In this document: positions 13,991-22,432 of the stretch, piece after piece | Position numbering within the stretch: position 1 is the first letter of the stretch | Layout of the letters: the number at the start of each line of letters is the position of its first letter | IMG/VR virus record: IMGVR_UViG_3300044984_002961 | Coordinates: 1 to 37,575 of that record | Origin: a virus | Strand: one strand, 5' to 3' | DNA length: 37,575 bases | Notes under the pieces: generated by a model | Database searches by the model: none | What the model was told of the DNA's origin: nothing | What the model saw: the letters and a program-made list of their open reading frames with translations, nothing else | Translations under genes and position numbers: made by a program

Positions 13991-14749
13991 GTGTCTGAAC
14001 CGGAACTAAGTCTGGTTTACAAGCTGGCCCCAGCACCGAGGGTTGATAATTCCGACTCTGGCGGGTTCGCTGGCTATGCTTCGACATTCCATTTCCTTGA
14101 TTATCATGGCGACATTATCGCACCAGGTGCTTACAAGGCTGATATCCAGAGGTTTATGTCCAAAGGGTTTATCGGTGGCGTAAATCACGACCATGCGAAT
14201 CCCATCGGCAAGCCAGTAGAACTCTTTGAGGATGCCAAAGGGCTGTTCCTCGAGGCAATTCTGGTGGATACGGTCAAGGCTCAGGAAGATCGCAAGCTCA
14301 TCACGTCAGGCGTTGTCAAGGAATTGTCGGTGGGTATTATCCCATTGCAAATCAAGCGAATGACTAAGAAGGACACGCTCGACTATTGGAAGAAGGCTGG
14401 ATACAGCCCATCCGAAGAAGAACTGATGCGAGCCGAGAGCGGTTCCCGCCTGATCAAACGAGCAAAACTACTCGAAATTTCACCAGTCGCACTCGGTGCA
14501 AACGAACAAACAGCCATCTCGTCCTTCAAAGCTGGGCGAAAGATCTCTCAAACAACGGCAGACCTACTGGCTCAAGTGTGCGCCCAGGTCAAAGCCTCTT
14601 ACGAAATGCTTGAAACTCTGCTTGTCGATGCCGGAATCAAATCCGAATCGGAAGAAGAAGAAGCCGAAGCTCCGGCCCAGGCAAAAATTGCAGTGGAAGA
14701 CCCATTAAACGACCTTCTCGAAGCGTTTCGCGCCTACATCAAGGAGTAA
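13991..14749 (+). CDS. HK97-type prohead protease, 252 aa
   Basis: This serine protease matures the capsid by cutting the scaffold part of the major capsid protein. The family pattern is present: FAGYASTFHFLDYHGDIIAPGAY, the catalytic His in GGVNHDHANPIG, and the catalytic Ser in VKELSVGI. The last ~75 residues are a helical, Glu-rich extension (SESEEEEAEAPAQ) that may act as extra scaffold. The start is GTG with GAGGAAA upstream. It lies 4 nt before the capsid gene, as is usual for this family. Confidence 0.88.
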   Translation: MSEPELSLVYKLAPAPRVDNSDSGGFAGYASTFHFLDYHGDIIAPGAYKADIQRFMSKGFIGGVNHDHANPIGKPVELFEDAKGLFLEAILVDTVKAQEDRKLITSGVVKELSVGIIPLQIKRMTKKDTLDYWKKAGYSPSEEELMRAESGSRLIKRAKLLEISPVALGANEQTAISSFKAGRKISQTTADLLAQVCAQVKASYEMLETLLVDAGIKSESEEEEAEAPAQAKIAVEDPLNDLLEAFRAYIKE

Positions 14750-14753
14750 TCCC

Positions 14754-16094
14754 ATGGCAGCATCGCCAAAATTGCGTGCTGAGTTCAAAAGTGCCTTTGC
14801 TGAGGCTGAAGCACTTCGGTTGAACGAAGATCGCAACGACGACCAGACAGCTCGCTACAAGGCAATCTTGCAAGAGACCCTGCCTACGCTCAAAGCCAAA
14901 ATCGACGAAGCCGACTCGCTCGACTCTGTCAATCTGGACGCTTACCGCGACCTGACCAACAAGTCTGTTGGTACGCCTTACAGTGGCTCAACACGCTCTG
15001 CCGGGTTCACGACGATCTCGGATTCAGGTGAGGTTCAAGACGATGGTCTGGGCATCCTGACAGAGAAACAAAATAAGTCGATTTCGACTCCAGAATACGC
15101 CCGTGCTTTCAAGGCTTTCCTCCACTTTGGTGAAGACAAGCTCAAGAACAACTACGCTCGGACATTCAAAACGCTGGTCGAAGGCATCGACGAAGGTGCT
15201 GGCTATTTCGTACCACCTGACATGCTCAACGAAGTCATTCAGCGTAAGCCAGCCCCAACAACCCTGCGAGGTCGTGTTCGTCAGATCACCACCAACAGCA
15301 ACCGTGTTGTCATGCTGCGTACCACTTTCCGCGACGATGTCTATACCAGCCCGATTCAGGGCATGTGGACAGGCGAAGCCGGAACACCAAGTGCTTCCCT
15401 TGAGCCAACCTTCGGTGAAGTTTCGATCCCAGTTCATGAATACATGGGCCGGATTTCGATGTCCAACACCCTTTTGGAAGACTCAGGATTCAACCTGGAA
15501 TCCTACTTCAACCAAGAGTTGCAAACCTGGCTGGATCTCCATTACGAGAAGCACCTTGCTTACGGTACGGGTGTAGGCCAACCTCGGGGTATCTGGAACT
15601 CGATTTCCAGCAGTTCGGGTGGCGAGGCAGGTAAATTCGGCTTCGTGACTGCATCTGGTTCTAGCTCGACGCTGGACGCTGATACGGTTAAATCCATGCG
15701 GTTCAGCATTCTGCCTCAATACGCTCAACCAAACTTCAGCTTCGTGATGCACCAGCAAACAGCGAAGACTGTGAGCCTGTTCAAAGCGTCCAACGGTCAG
15801 TACCTGTTCCAGAGCGGTCAGAACTTCCCTGGCATCGTCCAGCCGATTCCTGACTCGATTGACGGGTTCCCAATCAGCTACTGCCAGTTCGCTCCTCTTC
15901 AGGGTACGAGTGGTAACGCAGTTGCGTTCTTCGGATCGCTTCAAGGCGTGTTCATGCCGATTCGTATGGGCTTATCCGTACGGGTTTTAAATGAAATCGA
16001 AGCCGTGAACAATCGCCGTGTTTACCTCTTCCGTTTGCGTTGGGGTGCAGACACAATCCAAGAACAATACGGCAAATTCATCAAGGTATCTTGA
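14754..16094 (+). CDS. Major capsid protein, HK97 fold, 446 aa
   Basis: The N-terminal ~100 residues are helical and charged like the removable delta (scaffold) domain. The capsid domain follows, with EYARAFKAFLHFG, GYFVPPDMLNEVIQRK, TLRGRVRQITTNSNRVVMLR, ISMSNTLLEDSGFNLESYF, the strand around FVMHQQTAKTVSLFK, and a C-terminal RRVYLFRLRWGADTIQ. AAGGAG precedes the ATG, and the protease gene lies immediately upstream. The start of the mature protein is expected near residue 100-110 but cannot be fixed by eye. Confidence 0.9.
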   Translation: MAASPKLRAEFKSAFAEAEALRLNEDRNDDQTARYKAILQETLPTLKAKIDEADSLDSVNLDAYRDLTNKSVGTPYSGSTRSAGFTTISDSGEVQDDGLGILTEKQNKSISTPEYARAFKAFLHFGEDKLKNNYARTFKTLVEGIDEGAGYFVPPDMLNEVIQRKPAPTTLRGRVRQITTNSNRVVMLRTTFRDDVYTSPIQGMWTGEAGTPSASLEPTFGEVSIPVHEYMGRISMSNTLLEDSGFNLESYFNQELQTWLDLHYEKHLAYGTGVGQPRGIWNSISSSSGGEAGKFGFVTASGSSSTLDADTVKSMRFSILPQYAQPNFSFVMHQQTAKTVSLFKASNGQYLFQSGQNFPGIVQPIPDSIDGFPISYCQFAPLQGTSGNAVAFFGSLQGVFMPIRMGLSVRVLNEIEAVNNRRVYLFRLRWGADTIQEQYGKFIKVS

Positions 16095-16117
16095 TATAAG
16101 CACAAGAGGAGAACCAT

Positions 16118-16624
16118 ATGTCCCGTCATAATCAGCTCTTAAGTGGTGTTCAAGTCAAGCACCTTGTGTTTACCTCGGGAAACAGCTCGTCTGTTCAGGT
16201 AAACAGTGCCAACGGACTCTTCGGCGGGGTGACCTTTCTGGTCAACTTTGCTCTGGCTGCATCCTCGGCAATCAAGGTTCAGGAATCAGCCGATGGTTCC
16301 ACATGGACTGACCTTACGGTCGGTTACCAAGTGTCCACTACATTTGGCACGCCAATTACTGCTGTTCCTGCTGTTCCTGGTGCTGCAATCTCTGCATCTG
16401 CTACGACAGCCGCGACAAACCAGTTCCTGGCGATCAGCGTCAACCACCCAGGCAAGGACACTGCTGTCCAAGTGTCAAACACAACCGCTTTTGTGAGCAA
16501 GCCTTACATGCGTGTTGTAGCGACCACTGGCACAGCCACTTACGGTGTTGCCTTGCTGCACAACTCGAACCTGACTCCGGTTCCGCAACCTGATGTTGCC
16601 ATCGAGACCAAGGGAACCAACTGA
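16118..16624 (+). CDS. Probable capsid decoration or minor structural protein, 168 aa
   Basis: A beta-rich, Ala/Thr/Ser-rich protein without charged clusters (GVTFLVNFALAASSAIKVQE, YMRVVATTGTATYGVALLH). It lies directly after the major capsid gene, where decoration (cement) proteins are commonly encoded. AGAGGAGA precedes the ATG. The exact family is not recognised. Confidence 0.55.
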   Translation: MSRHNQLLSGVQVKHLVFTSGNSSSVQVNSANGLFGGVTFLVNFALAASSAIKVQESADGSTWTDLTVGYQVSTTFGTPITAVPAVPGAAISASATTAATNQFLAISVNHPGKDTAVQVSNTTAFVSKPYMRVVATTGTATYGVALLHNSNLTPVPQPDVAIETKGTN

Positions 16625-16644
16625 TTCCCACCTTTCGGCCCTCT

Positions 16645-16666
16645 GGGGCGACCTTCGGGTCGTCCC
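16645..16666 (+). terminator. Stable UUCG stem-loop after the decoration gene
   Basis: A 9-bp stem (one G:T pair) closes a TTCG tetraloop (CGACC-TTCG-GGTCG core). It has no T-run, so it may be a partial terminator, a processing site or an mRNA stabiliser that sets higher expression of the capsid genes upstream. Confidence 0.45.
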
Positions 16667-16694
16667 TTGGGGTTCGAGAGTTTAAGGAGACCCT

Positions 16695-17366
16695 GTGGAT
16701 ATTCTGCTGACTCTAACCGAATGCCTGACGTATATTCCTTCACTAGCGGATGCTCCATCGGCTACTGTACAGGTCTATATCGACGCTGCTTCGAGATCAG
16801 TGGAGAAGTTCTGCAACCGGATTTTCCTATCCGACACAGTCACCGAGCGTTACGTTATCAATCAAAGCCAGCGTATCTACCTCCGCAGAACGCCAGTTAC
16901 AAGTGTTTCCCGAGTCGCAATTTACCAGCAGTCCGACCCTGTCAAGGGCGATTCCTGCGGCTACGTGGACAGCTATAACTCCAGCGAAACAAACCTGACC
17001 GAAACAAAGCTGGACATCAATCTCGAATACGTTCTCGAGCCATCCACAGGCGTGCTTACATTCGTCAATCCGTATATAAACAGGTTTAAGTCATTCATCA
17101 AGCAAGACAACCCGTACAGTTTGCAATATTTTTACACAGTCGATTACACGGGTGGATTTGACTATTGCCCAGATCCTGTAAAACTTGCAGTTGCCCAGCT
17201 GGTCAGCAGCATGTACTCATCTTCAAAGTATGATGACTCGCTCCAGTCCGAAAGGATTGGCGATTACTCGTACACGCGATCTGGTGCTACACCCTTTCTT
17301 ACAGCAAAGCATCCCGTTGCTAACCTTTTAGCTCCTTACGTGAGGTACTCAGTCAATGGCATTTGA
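16695..17366 (+). CDS. Head-tail connector (adaptor) protein, 223 aa
   Basis: This protein resembles the helical gp6/Ad1-type adaptors that bind under the portal: VQVYIDAASRSVEKFCNRIF near the start, YLRRTPVTSVSRVAIY, then a beta part, and a C-terminal helix (PVKLAVAQLVSSMYSSS) with an ending ANLLAPYVRY. The start is GTG with AAGGAGA upstream. It overlaps the next gene by 11 nt. Confidence 0.75.
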   Translation: MDILLTLTECLTYIPSLADAPSATVQVYIDAASRSVEKFCNRIFLSDTVTERYVINQSQRIYLRRTPVTSVSRVAIYQQSDPVKGDSCGYVDSYNSSETNLTETKLDINLEYVLEPSTGVLTFVNPYINRFKSFIKQDNPYSLQYFYTVDYTGGFDYCPDPVKLAVAQLVSSMYSSSKYDDSLQSERIGDYSYTRSGATPFLTAKHPVANLLAPYVRYSVNGI

Positions 17367-17679
17367 CGACTTCCTCAACCAGACTGCCGTGATCAGCGAA
17401 CTGCAATCCCTAAAGGATGTTCAGGGCGGCGTGTATCAATCTTGGATACCCGTTCTGACAGTCAAATGCCTCGTTCAGCCGAGATCTGGTGGTGTTGACC
17501 GTGAAGATGCCAAAGATGGTTCTGCTGCAACGCACAACATTCTGCTTAAAGGCTCGCGTAACCTTACGGCACGCAATCAGATAAAGGTTGGAACATATGT
17601 TTATAACGTGGTAAGATGTAATGACTGGAATTCTTTGAGCCATCACACAACCGCTGAATGCGTAGTGGAGACATCCTGA
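17356..17679 (+). CDS. Head-tail joining (stopper-like) protein, 107 aa
   Basis: Size, position and beta-rich pattern fit the small head-closure proteins (DDFLNQTAVISELQ..., RNQIKVGTYVYNVVRCND). In siphophages this protein closes the connector channel. It overlaps the connector gene upstream and its TGA overlaps the next ATG (TGATG). Confidence 0.65.
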   Translation: MAFDDFLNQTAVISELQSLKDVQGGVYQSWIPVLTVKCLVQPRSGGVDREDAKDGSAATHNILLKGSRNLTARNQIKVGTYVYNVVRCNDWNSLSHHTTAECVVETS

Positions 17680-18530
17680 TGGATATTAACTCCGCAATGA
17701 AACTGATTAATCAAATCGCAAAGAGCGGCGTAACGTCCGGTTCCAGCCAGAGCATGCCCCAAAAGGCCTCCAAGCAGTGGATCTCAGACAACAACGATGT
17801 TTTCAGGGTGAATTCCGCTGCGTTAGATGCAGTTGCAAAGTATGCCGTGCGAAGGGTAAAGAGATCGTTGAGCGAAAAGTATCCACCTTCCTCTAGACCG
17901 TTTGAAGCCCCTGCACGCAGAACTGGAACACTACAAGACTCAATCCACTGGAGAAGAGGCGTAGAATCCCGTCAATTCCCAGGGCCAGCCAGCAATTCTG
18001 CCATTGATGAAAAGCGATTTGCCGCCAAGAAGCCAGCAGACTATGCATGGCGAGAAAAGATTCAAAGAGAAGGCTTTAGCGACAACTCGGCCATTACACC
18101 TTACCCAGTCAGACAAAACAAGTCTATCGGAACCCGAATCATTCAGGTGAATCCTCGGGCTGTAGACAGATCTGAACGCAGTCGCCTCGAGTATTACAGC
18201 TTTTACCTGGAAACAGGTTGGTATTCCAAGGGGAATGACGGGTTTGGCGATAAACGCCCAGAGAAGCAGGGTGAAGGCGAAAAAGTCAAGCGACAGTCCG
18301 TCCCTAAAAGTGACAAGCGAGATGGTCCAAAGTGGAACCCACCCAGACCTTACCTCTCACGACTAGCTTGGCCTGGTATCGCAAAGGAACTGGAGGGAGT
18401 CTACAAGGATTACCTCAGAGACAAACTTCCAGCTGCCTTTAAATCGCTCGCAGATAAAGCGACCCTCAAGGTCACTTACAACCGTGGTCTTCGTGTTCCG
18501 TACATTTCCGACAACAAAAATCGTCTCTAG
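17679..18530 (+). CDS. HK97 gp10-like neck/tail completion protein, 283 aa
   Basis: The pattern of gp10-like neck proteins is seen: LDAVAKYAVRRVKRSLSEKY, RTGTLQDSIHWRRG, SFYLETGWYSKG, and RPYLSRLAWPGIAKELE near the end. At 283 aa it is longer than the usual ~120-160 aa, with a basic insert between about residues 90 and 220. The ATG overlaps the previous stop. Its position between stopper and tail terminator supports the assignment. Confidence 0.65.
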   Translation: MDINSAMKLINQIAKSGVTSGSSQSMPQKASKQWISDNNDVFRVNSAALDAVAKYAVRRVKRSLSEKYPPSSRPFEAPARRTGTLQDSIHWRRGVESRQFPGPASNSAIDEKRFAAKKPADYAWREKIQREGFSDNSAITPYPVRQNKSIGTRIIQVNPRAVDRSERSRLEYYSFYLETGWYSKGNDGFGDKRPEKQGEGEKVKRQSVPKSDKRDGPKWNPPRPYLSRLAWPGIAKELEGVYKDYLRDKLPAAFKSLADKATLKVTYNRGLRVPYISDNKNRL

Positions 18531-18545
18531 GGGTGGGTTTCGTAA

Positions 18546-19112
18546 ATGCCAACCTCAATCGGCACTGACACTGGTAATAACGGTACTACTACAGGGGGAA
18601 CATCCATGCCTATCACAGCTTCCGGCGTAATCAGCGCGTCTACCAGCATGACTCTGACCGATTCTGATGTGAACAGCACATCCACGGTCACCCAGTCGAA
18701 CTCGCTATCATCCGTCACTCGGCCATCCACAGGGGTTCCCGCCTCGCCTACAGCGACAGAACTCACCCAGATGTACGCCGACCGCATCTTCAAGAAGACT
18801 TATACGGGCATCGCGGCCAATGCGACAACAACCGTATCGCTCAGTTCATTCCCAGACTTGTTTTGCAATACTGGCACGATCTCCAAGATCAACTCTGTCA
18901 GCGTCAAGAACAACTCCAATGTGCCGATCAATTTTGTCTTTGACAACCTGACAGGTGCTACGGGCGACATCATCAAGGTTCCGTCCTACGGATACGCACA
19001 GGTTGGCGCACCTCTGGATGGAATCGCTGTCACAGCCGCCAACTTCACTTTGACGTGTGCCACAGCTAACTCCACAGCCGACGCCGTTGTGACAATCGCC
19101 TACCAACGATGA
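18546..19112 (+). CDS. Hypothetical structural protein, 188 aa
   Basis: The N-terminal ~75 residues are Thr/Ser/Gly-rich and probably disordered. The C-terminal ~110 residues form a beta-sandwich-like pattern (SVSVKNNSNVPINFVFDN, YGYAQVGAPLDGIAVT, ADAVVTIAYQR). GGGGTGGG precedes the ATG. It overlaps the next gene by 4 nt. A virion surface protein is likely, but no family is recognised. Confidence 0.55.
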   Translation: MPTSIGTDTGNNGTTTGGTSMPITASGVISASTSMTLTDSDVNSTSTVTQSNSLSSVTRPSTGVPASPTATELTQMYADRIFKKTYTGIAANATTTVSLSSFPDLFCNTGTISKINSVSVKNNSNVPINFVFDNLTGATGDIIKVPSYGYAQVGAPLDGIAVTAANFTLTCATANSTADAVVTIAYQR

Positions 19113-19477
19113 TTCCATTTGCCCAGATCGTCAACCGCTGGACAGCTTATTCAGTAGCTCCGATGTATGTCGGGGCTATTCCTGAAGGCTTGTTCCCACC
19201 TTACGCAGCACTAAACGTAGTGCAAAGCAATCAGGTGACACTTAGCGGGAACGCGATCCTCTGGACGGAGTCTCTTCTGCAATTGAGCGTGGCTCACACA
19301 ACACTTGCAAACTGCGAGTCTCTGGCTGATCAAGCGATCCAGACTTATGACCGTAAGCAGTTTGCCGGAGTTGCCGACATGACCTTGCTCAATCGAGCCA
19401 CATCGTACAGCGAACAGCCTAACCTTACAGGCAACCGCATATGGACAGCGACTTTGGAATTCCGAGTCAGACACTAA
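19109..19477 (+). CDS. Tail terminator-like protein, 122 aa
   Basis: Length, position and the ending RIWTATLEFRVRH fit small tail-terminator (minor tail, gpU/DUF3168-type) proteins, which cap the tail tube. The ATG overlaps the previous stop. The tail tube gene follows after 21 nt. Confidence 0.6.
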   Translation: MIPFAQIVNRWTAYSVAPMYVGAIPEGLFPPYAALNVVQSNQVTLSGNAILWTESLLQLSVAHTTLANCESLADQAIQTYDRKQFAGVADMTLLNRATSYSEQPNLTGNRIWTATLEFRVRH

Positions 19478-19498
19478 TATCCCACCAAGGAGACTCCG

Positions 19499-20107
19499 AT
19501 GGCAGTAACGCCAAGACCAACGCCAATTGACAAATACGCTCTAGGGCGTAACAGCTTTGTAGAACTCTACTTTCGCGGCCTGACCTCAGCAGCAAGCACC
19601 TATGACGTAGGGTTTTCTATCTGTATTTCCGAAGGGACGCTTTCCCTGGACACAGATACTATTGAGATTAACTCTAATTGTCAGAATGGATGGAAGGTTA
19701 AACTTCCTGGACTAAAGTCAGGGACTCTCAGCTTTACAGGCTACATCGCCTCGTCTGTGAATCAGACTCCCGGTCCTGGTATGACCTTTGATCCAACCAC
19801 AGCCCGAAACAAGCATGACATCATGCAGTACCTCGGTGAACCGTGCGTTGCTTTCGTCTATTCTCTTCAAAACCCAGACGAAAACTTTTTTGGCGTCGAA
19901 ACGACTTTAGACCCAGAGATCCCGTTTGCTCTCATAGCAGACATTCAAAACCTTAAAGAGCTTCCTAACGGATTCTTTAAAACTGGATCTGTAACGATTA
20001 GCCCAGACGACGCAGTTAAAGTCTCTATGAGCGTTGAATTGTCTGGCAAGCAGATAGTCCAAGGGTATGTGGCTGTCGGGGCTTTGGCTCCCGCTCCTTC
20101 CGCTTAA
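19499..20107 (+). CDS. Major tail tube protein, 202 aa
   Basis: A beta-rich protein with typical tail-tube features: SICISEGTLSLDTDTIEINS, WKVKLPGLKSGTLSFTGYI, and the ending TGSVTISPDDAVKVSMSVEL. AAGGAGA lies before the ATG. It sits between the tail terminator and the tail assembly chaperones, the usual place in siphophages. Confidence 0.8.
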   Translation: MAVTPRPTPIDKYALGRNSFVELYFRGLTSAASTYDVGFSICISEGTLSLDTDTIEINSNCQNGWKVKLPGLKSGTLSFTGYIASSVNQTPGPGMTFDPTTARNKHDIMQYLGEPCVAFVYSLQNPDENFFGVETTLDPEIPFALIADIQNLKELPNGFFKTGSVTISPDDAVKVSMSVELSGKQIVQGYVAVGALAPAPSA

Positions 20108-20137
20108 TCACTATCCACTTGAAAGGTGGGATCTACC

Positions 20138-20587
20138 ATGTCAGAAGCATTTTACATCGACAAGCTGGCTAACTCTGGAATCGAAGTCAAGATGGCAGGG
20201 GCGACCTTCCGGGTTCGTCAGCTTACACTTCGCGATCAGGGCGTTCTTCAGGCAATCATCCGCAAACTGCAACCATTTCCCTCAGAAAAGGCCAAGAAAC
20301 TGGTCATTGGAATGGATAAGCAAGTGGCGGGAGATGTCATGAAGGAGGCTCTGAAAGCTGACCTCTTTTACCCGACTCCGGTTGCATCCCCCGAAGGATT
20401 GCAATTGCTGGTCAACTCAGACGAAGGCCAGAAGGCACTCCTGAAAGCCGCAATCGGTCGGAACGAAGGTGTCTCTGATTCCACGATTGAAGATCTGTAC
20501 GGGGAACTCTCCTACGCAGAATTCATGCGGATTGCCGCAATTGCTGTCTCTGGGGAAGATCCAGACAACGACCCAAAAGCGGAATGA
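20138..20587 (+). CDS. Tail assembly chaperone, short form (gpG-like), 149 aa
   Basis: This helical protein precedes the tape measure gene and carries a -1 slippery heptamer at its end, the hallmark of lambda gpG-like chaperones. GAAAGGTGGG stands 7 nt before the ATG at 20138. The motif KMAGATFRVRQLTLRDQGVL near the start and the C-terminal SYAEFMRIAAIAVSGED are typical of the family's N-terminal part. Normal translation ends two codons after the slippery site. Confidence 0.75.
   Translation: MSEAFYIDKLANSGIEVKMAGATFRVRQLTLRDQGVLQAIIRKLQPFPSEKAKKLVIGMDKQVAGDVMKEALKADLFYPTPVASPEGLQLLVNSDEGQKALLKAAIGRNEGVSDSTIEDLYGELSYAEFMRIAAIAVSGEDPDNDPKAE
20572..20578 (+). promoter_or_regulatory. Programmed -1 frameshift site CCCAAAA
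   Basis: In the zero frame the heptamer reads C-CCA-AAA, a canonical X-XXY-YYZ slippery sequence. A -1 slip continues as AGC GGA ATG and joins the frame that ends at 20781 with no intervening stop. The result is a 214-residue gpGT-like fusion. Confidence 0.7.
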
Positions 20588-20781
20588 GCAGCGGTTCGCA
20601 TAAAGGTGATTCAGGAATGAATTATCAGAAGTTGATCAAGAATCTCGTTGTCGATGGACATATGTCTTTCCATGAGGTTCTTGATTTAACTCCTTTACAG
20701 GTCGCTGCTCTAATGGCCGAAAACACGATCCCGCCAGGCGAAGTTGATCCAGATCTATACCGGAGAATTGTAAATGGCTGA
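20584..20781 (+). CDS. Tail assembly chaperone extension (gpT-like), 65 codons
   Basis: This frame lies in -1 relative to the gene before and is most likely expressed as the C-terminal part of a frameshift product from CCCAAAA at 20572-20578. It contains FHEVLDLTPLQVAALMAEN, reminiscent of the gpT region that contacts the tape measure protein. An ATG at 20584 overlaps the upstream stop (ATGA) and a second ATG further on has GGTGATTCAGGA upstream, so separate initiation cannot be excluded. It overlaps the following gene by 8 nt. Confidence 0.65.
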   Translation: MSSGSHKGDSGMNYQKLIKNLVVDGHMSFHEVLDLTPLQVAALMAENTIPPGEVDPDLYRRIVNG

Positions 20782-22429
20782 TCAAGCACCCTGGCATATC
20801 GACCCACCAACCCCAACCATTGGCGTAGGGAACGTCTTAGCACCTGCAAGGCTCCTTAAGCCTCCTCCCGAGCCAAAAGATGTCGAAATTGGTTACTTAA
20901 GCAGTCAGGCGGTAAAGTCGCACACGAAGTACTGGTTCCCCGACATGACTGGCTGGCGTGTTTCCTATGGCGAACAAGGCTTAGAGCATTGCCAGCAAAC
21001 ATGGATCGCGCCTTGGTACACAGTACCTGACTTAAAATTTAAAGACCCAAAACAGGATCTTGGATATGACTACATCCCCCTGAATATTGCTATCCGGCAA
21101 CTTATGTCATGGAACAGGGAACGGTACGACCATTACAACAAGTTCTGGGACAGCGAAGACACTGTATTACAAATTGTTCCTGATTACCACAATTTTTGGA
21201 ATGGAGAGAATTGCTACCGAAACCTTGTGGTTACGGGCATAGAAGTTGTTCCTCGCCCAGATCTTATGGATACAGTATCCGATAGGGCTTCCGTAGTGGA
21301 TGGCGAACTTCCGACCCTTGGAGTAATGTCGAAAAGCGGGCTTGCTGATGACAACTGGAGCGATACCGGAGACGCCAGTTTAGAATATCTGGGTTATGTG
21401 GAATACATGCAGCAGCAGCTAAGGGTGGTTGGTAAAGCAAATCCCGACTCTGAAGCAAAGTCTTGGCAACAGCGGTTCCCTCGCATCCGTTCGCAGTACT
21501 GGCAAGTCAACCTGACTTGGGGACCAGACCCTTACGTAAATCGCTACGGCATCCGTTACGCCAAGATGGAAATCCAGCCATCCTTGAGAATGGAATCGCT
21601 TAAGAACGTGCCTATGGGAGTTGTGCCGACTGATACGACTGGGCAACCAGCATTTGATTCCGTTGACCCAGCTTTCACCTTGCTACCAGGATTCACAGAC
21701 ACAAGGCCAGGTGTCTCCGGTGGCCCGCCTGCTAAAGGCAGATCCGACTGGGTGCAGATTCTTTCGACGGGATTCCCTGTTAGAGAACCGCAGATCACAA
21801 TCCGTCTGACCTACCCGTGGGTATCTCTTGAAAATCTACTTAAGTATGGGCCAATCGGGAACCCCGACCAGCTAGAAGCAGACGCGACAAAAAGGCTTGC
21901 AACTGTCAGCCCGATGCAGATTCCAGAGGGATTGTTTCTTGGGTGCGTCAACAGAGATTCGTTTCTTGGCTACAGTCGTGGCAGAGTGCTGTACAATTCA
22001 GCCGAGGTATCAGAAGCAACGAGTCCGATTACAGGCAAGATTGGTTATAGGGTGACGCATGAATTCCTGGTTAATCCTAATATGGAGTGGAATCAGACGA
22101 GGTACACAGGCGACTACGAGCCGTATATGAACCCGGTGGACTTCTACCTAAAACAGGTTGATCCGGCAACTGTCGGAGACAATTCCGTTTATCAGTTTGC
22201 CCCTGGGCAATCCAACCCGTCATGGAAGACAGGTTTTGTTGTTCAACTTCAAGGGCGAACTGGAAACGAAAGGGTTTACAGGATAAAAGTTGGCAGCAAT
22301 TATCAAGCTGTATACCCTTATCCGTACAAGCAACTAAACGATCTGCTCTACTATGGACTCGACAAGGAAGTCTCAAAAGCCTCTGACGGTACAGTGAAGT
22401 TCGACCCATTCGACACAAAAGAGGGCTGA
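20774..22429 (+). CDS. Large hypothetical tail protein, 551 aa
   Basis: No family is recognised. The protein is rich in aromatic residues and Pro/Tyr/Trp, with many beta-like stretches (YWQVNLTWGPDPYVNRYG, PQITIRLTYPW, GYRVTHEFLVNP). There is no Walker motif, so it is not a terminase. It lies between the tail chaperones and the tape measure gene, an unusual insertion point because those genes are normally adjacent. A tail structural role is inferred from position. Confidence 0.6.
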   Translation: MADQAPWHIDPPTPTIGVGNVLAPARLLKPPPEPKDVEIGYLSSQAVKSHTKYWFPDMTGWRVSYGEQGLEHCQQTWIAPWYTVPDLKFKDPKQDLGYDYIPLNIAIRQLMSWNRERYDHYNKFWDSEDTVLQIVPDYHNFWNGENCYRNLVVTGIEVVPRPDLMDTVSDRASVVDGELPTLGVMSKSGLADDNWSDTGDASLEYLGYVEYMQQQLRVVGKANPDSEAKSWQQRFPRIRSQYWQVNLTWGPDPYVNRYGIRYAKMEIQPSLRMESLKNVPMGVVPTDTTGQPAFDSVDPAFTLLPGFTDTRPGVSGGPPAKGRSDWVQILSTGFPVREPQITIRLTYPWVSLENLLKYGPIGNPDQLEADATKRLATVSPMQIPEGLFLGCVNRDSFLGYSRGRVLYNSAEVSEATSPITGKIGYRVTHEFLVNPNMEWNQTRYTGDYEPYMNPVDFYLKQVDPATVGDNSVYQFAPGQSNPSWKTGFVVQLQGRTGNERVYRIKVGSNYQAVYPYPYKQLNDLLYYGLDKEVSKASDGTVKFDPFDTKEG

Positions 22430-22432
22430 TCC

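Noticed and set aside
15483-15944. Antisense frame inside the major capsid gene
   Set aside because: Shadow of the capsid gene with no start signal.
20774-22429. Terminase large subunit
   Set aside because: No Walker A/B ATPase motif or RNase H-type nuclease motif is visible.
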